DNA of 5,643 nt, from contig PMJN01000070.1 of the NCBI GenBank assembly GCA_003157445.1, positions 1-5,643 of the forward strand. The letters are read 5' to 3'. Both the position numbers and the translations under genes were made by a program. This document shows positions 5,304 to 5,643 of this stretch, piece after piece. The notes beneath the pieces are model-generated. The model saw only the letters and a program-made list of their open reading frames with translations, ran no database searches and was not told where the DNA came from. Origin of the DNA: Micrococcales bacterium. GTDB lineage: Bacteria > Actinomycetota > Actinomycetes > Actinomycetales > Dermatophilaceae. Numbering within the stretch: position 1 is the stretch's first letter; the number at the start of each line of letters is the position of its first letter.

Positions 5304-5643
5304 ATGATGGACAACGGTCGGTTCCATATCGCAGAGTTGGACATCTCGGCCCGAGCCGGCCTTCTTCTGGGCGCATATGCCACCGGCATGTCATATCAAC
5401 CCAACTTGTTGTCCCGCGGCACCCGCGACCAGGCGATCATCACGGGGGTCGCTGCGGCCTCGGCATATGGGTGGAGCTCAACGGCGCATTCGTTCCTGCG
5501 CTCCACCGCCGACCGGTTGCCCACCGCTCGCGAATCCCTGAACGGCCGTGTGGCCACCGGCGCTTTGGTCGATGGTGCCGCTTTCCTGACGGGACTGGTC
5601 ATAAGCCGAGTCTGCCCGCCACAGGAGCACGAGTCGGGAGGCC
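5304..5643 (+). CDS. Putative membrane-anchored alpha/beta hydrolase, N-terminal part only (cut by window edge)
   Basis: The frame is open from ATG 5304 to the right edge (113 codons; ATG 5307 is an alternative start). Two or three weakly hydrophobic stretches (about residues 17-31, 43-58 and 82-101) suggest membrane segments. The block YQPNLLSRGTRDQAIITGVAAASAYG (31-56) resembles the PSLLPR...Q...G motif I associate with the membrane N-terminal domain of the actinobacterial alpha/beta-hydrolase-9 family. No catalytic residues are in view, so the hydrolase call rests on that one resemblance and is tentative. Third-position G/C preference supports coding. No close Shine-Dalgarno is seen; GGGCGGG (5284-5290) is 13 nt upstream, rather far. 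It could be another small membrane protein. Confidence 0.5.
   Translation, partial: MMDNGRFHIAELDISARAGLLLGAYATGMSYQPNLLSRGTRDQAIITGVAAASAYGWSSTAHSFLRSTADRLPTARESLNGRVATGALVDGAAFLTGLVISRVCPPQEHESGG

Noticed and set aside
1..5643. tRNA, rRNA, CRISPR, insertion sequence or prophage traces
   Set aside because: No cloverleaf-like, repeat-spacer or transposase signals were seen; nearly all the DNA is covered by conserved housekeeping-type genes.

Overview
The window is GC-rich DNA, about two-thirds G+C by eye with strong G/C preference at third codon positions. It carries actinobacterial menaquinone genes. The MenE, MenB and MenC proteins look like those of Mycobacteriales (the Mycobacterium/Gordonia/Williamsia group): a short MenE, a MenB ending in a WSPFPxY-type tail, and a short MenC. 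The genus cannot be fixed without a search; a Gordonia- or Williamsia-like organism is my best guess. I see no mobile element, RNA gene, CRISPR array or sign of recent transfer. This is ordinary chromosomal metabolism with an unusual gene arrangement.

Layout, left to right: (1) menE on the minus strand, cut at its C-terminus by the left edge; (2) a short-chain dehydrogenase/reductase on plus; (3) menB on minus; (4) menC on plus; (5) a SAM-dependent methyltransferase with a C-terminal THUMP-like domain on minus; (6) the start of a putative membrane-anchored alpha/beta hydrolase on plus, cut by the right edge. Every gene lies on the opposite strand to its neighbours. This gives three head-to-head pairs (menE/SDR, menB/menC, methyltransferase/hydrolase) and two tail-to-tail junctions (SDR/menB with a clear 7-bp hairpin, menC/methyltransferase with only 39 bp).

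The three men genes encode consecutive steps of the o-succinylbenzoate route. MenC dehydrates SHCHC to o-succinylbenzoate (OSB), MenE activates OSB to OSB-CoA, and MenB closes the ring to 1,4-dihydroxy-2-naphthoyl-CoA. The SDR and the methyltransferase have no established role in this pathway; only their position links them to it.

The most interesting signal is regulatory. All three head-to-head junctions are very short, and each holds back-to-back -10-like hexamers on the two strands within one small AT-rich patch. In two junctions the hexamers share the same TA step. At menB/menC they sit symmetrically, exactly 7 nt before each start codon, which suggests two divergent leaderless mRNAs from one bidirectional promoter. 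The second notable signal is a 24-bp perfect palindrome inside menC, extending to 38 bp with 17 of 19 pairs matching, over the conserved VVSSALDT codons. Promoter and hairpin calls are inferred by eye and have no transcript data behind them.
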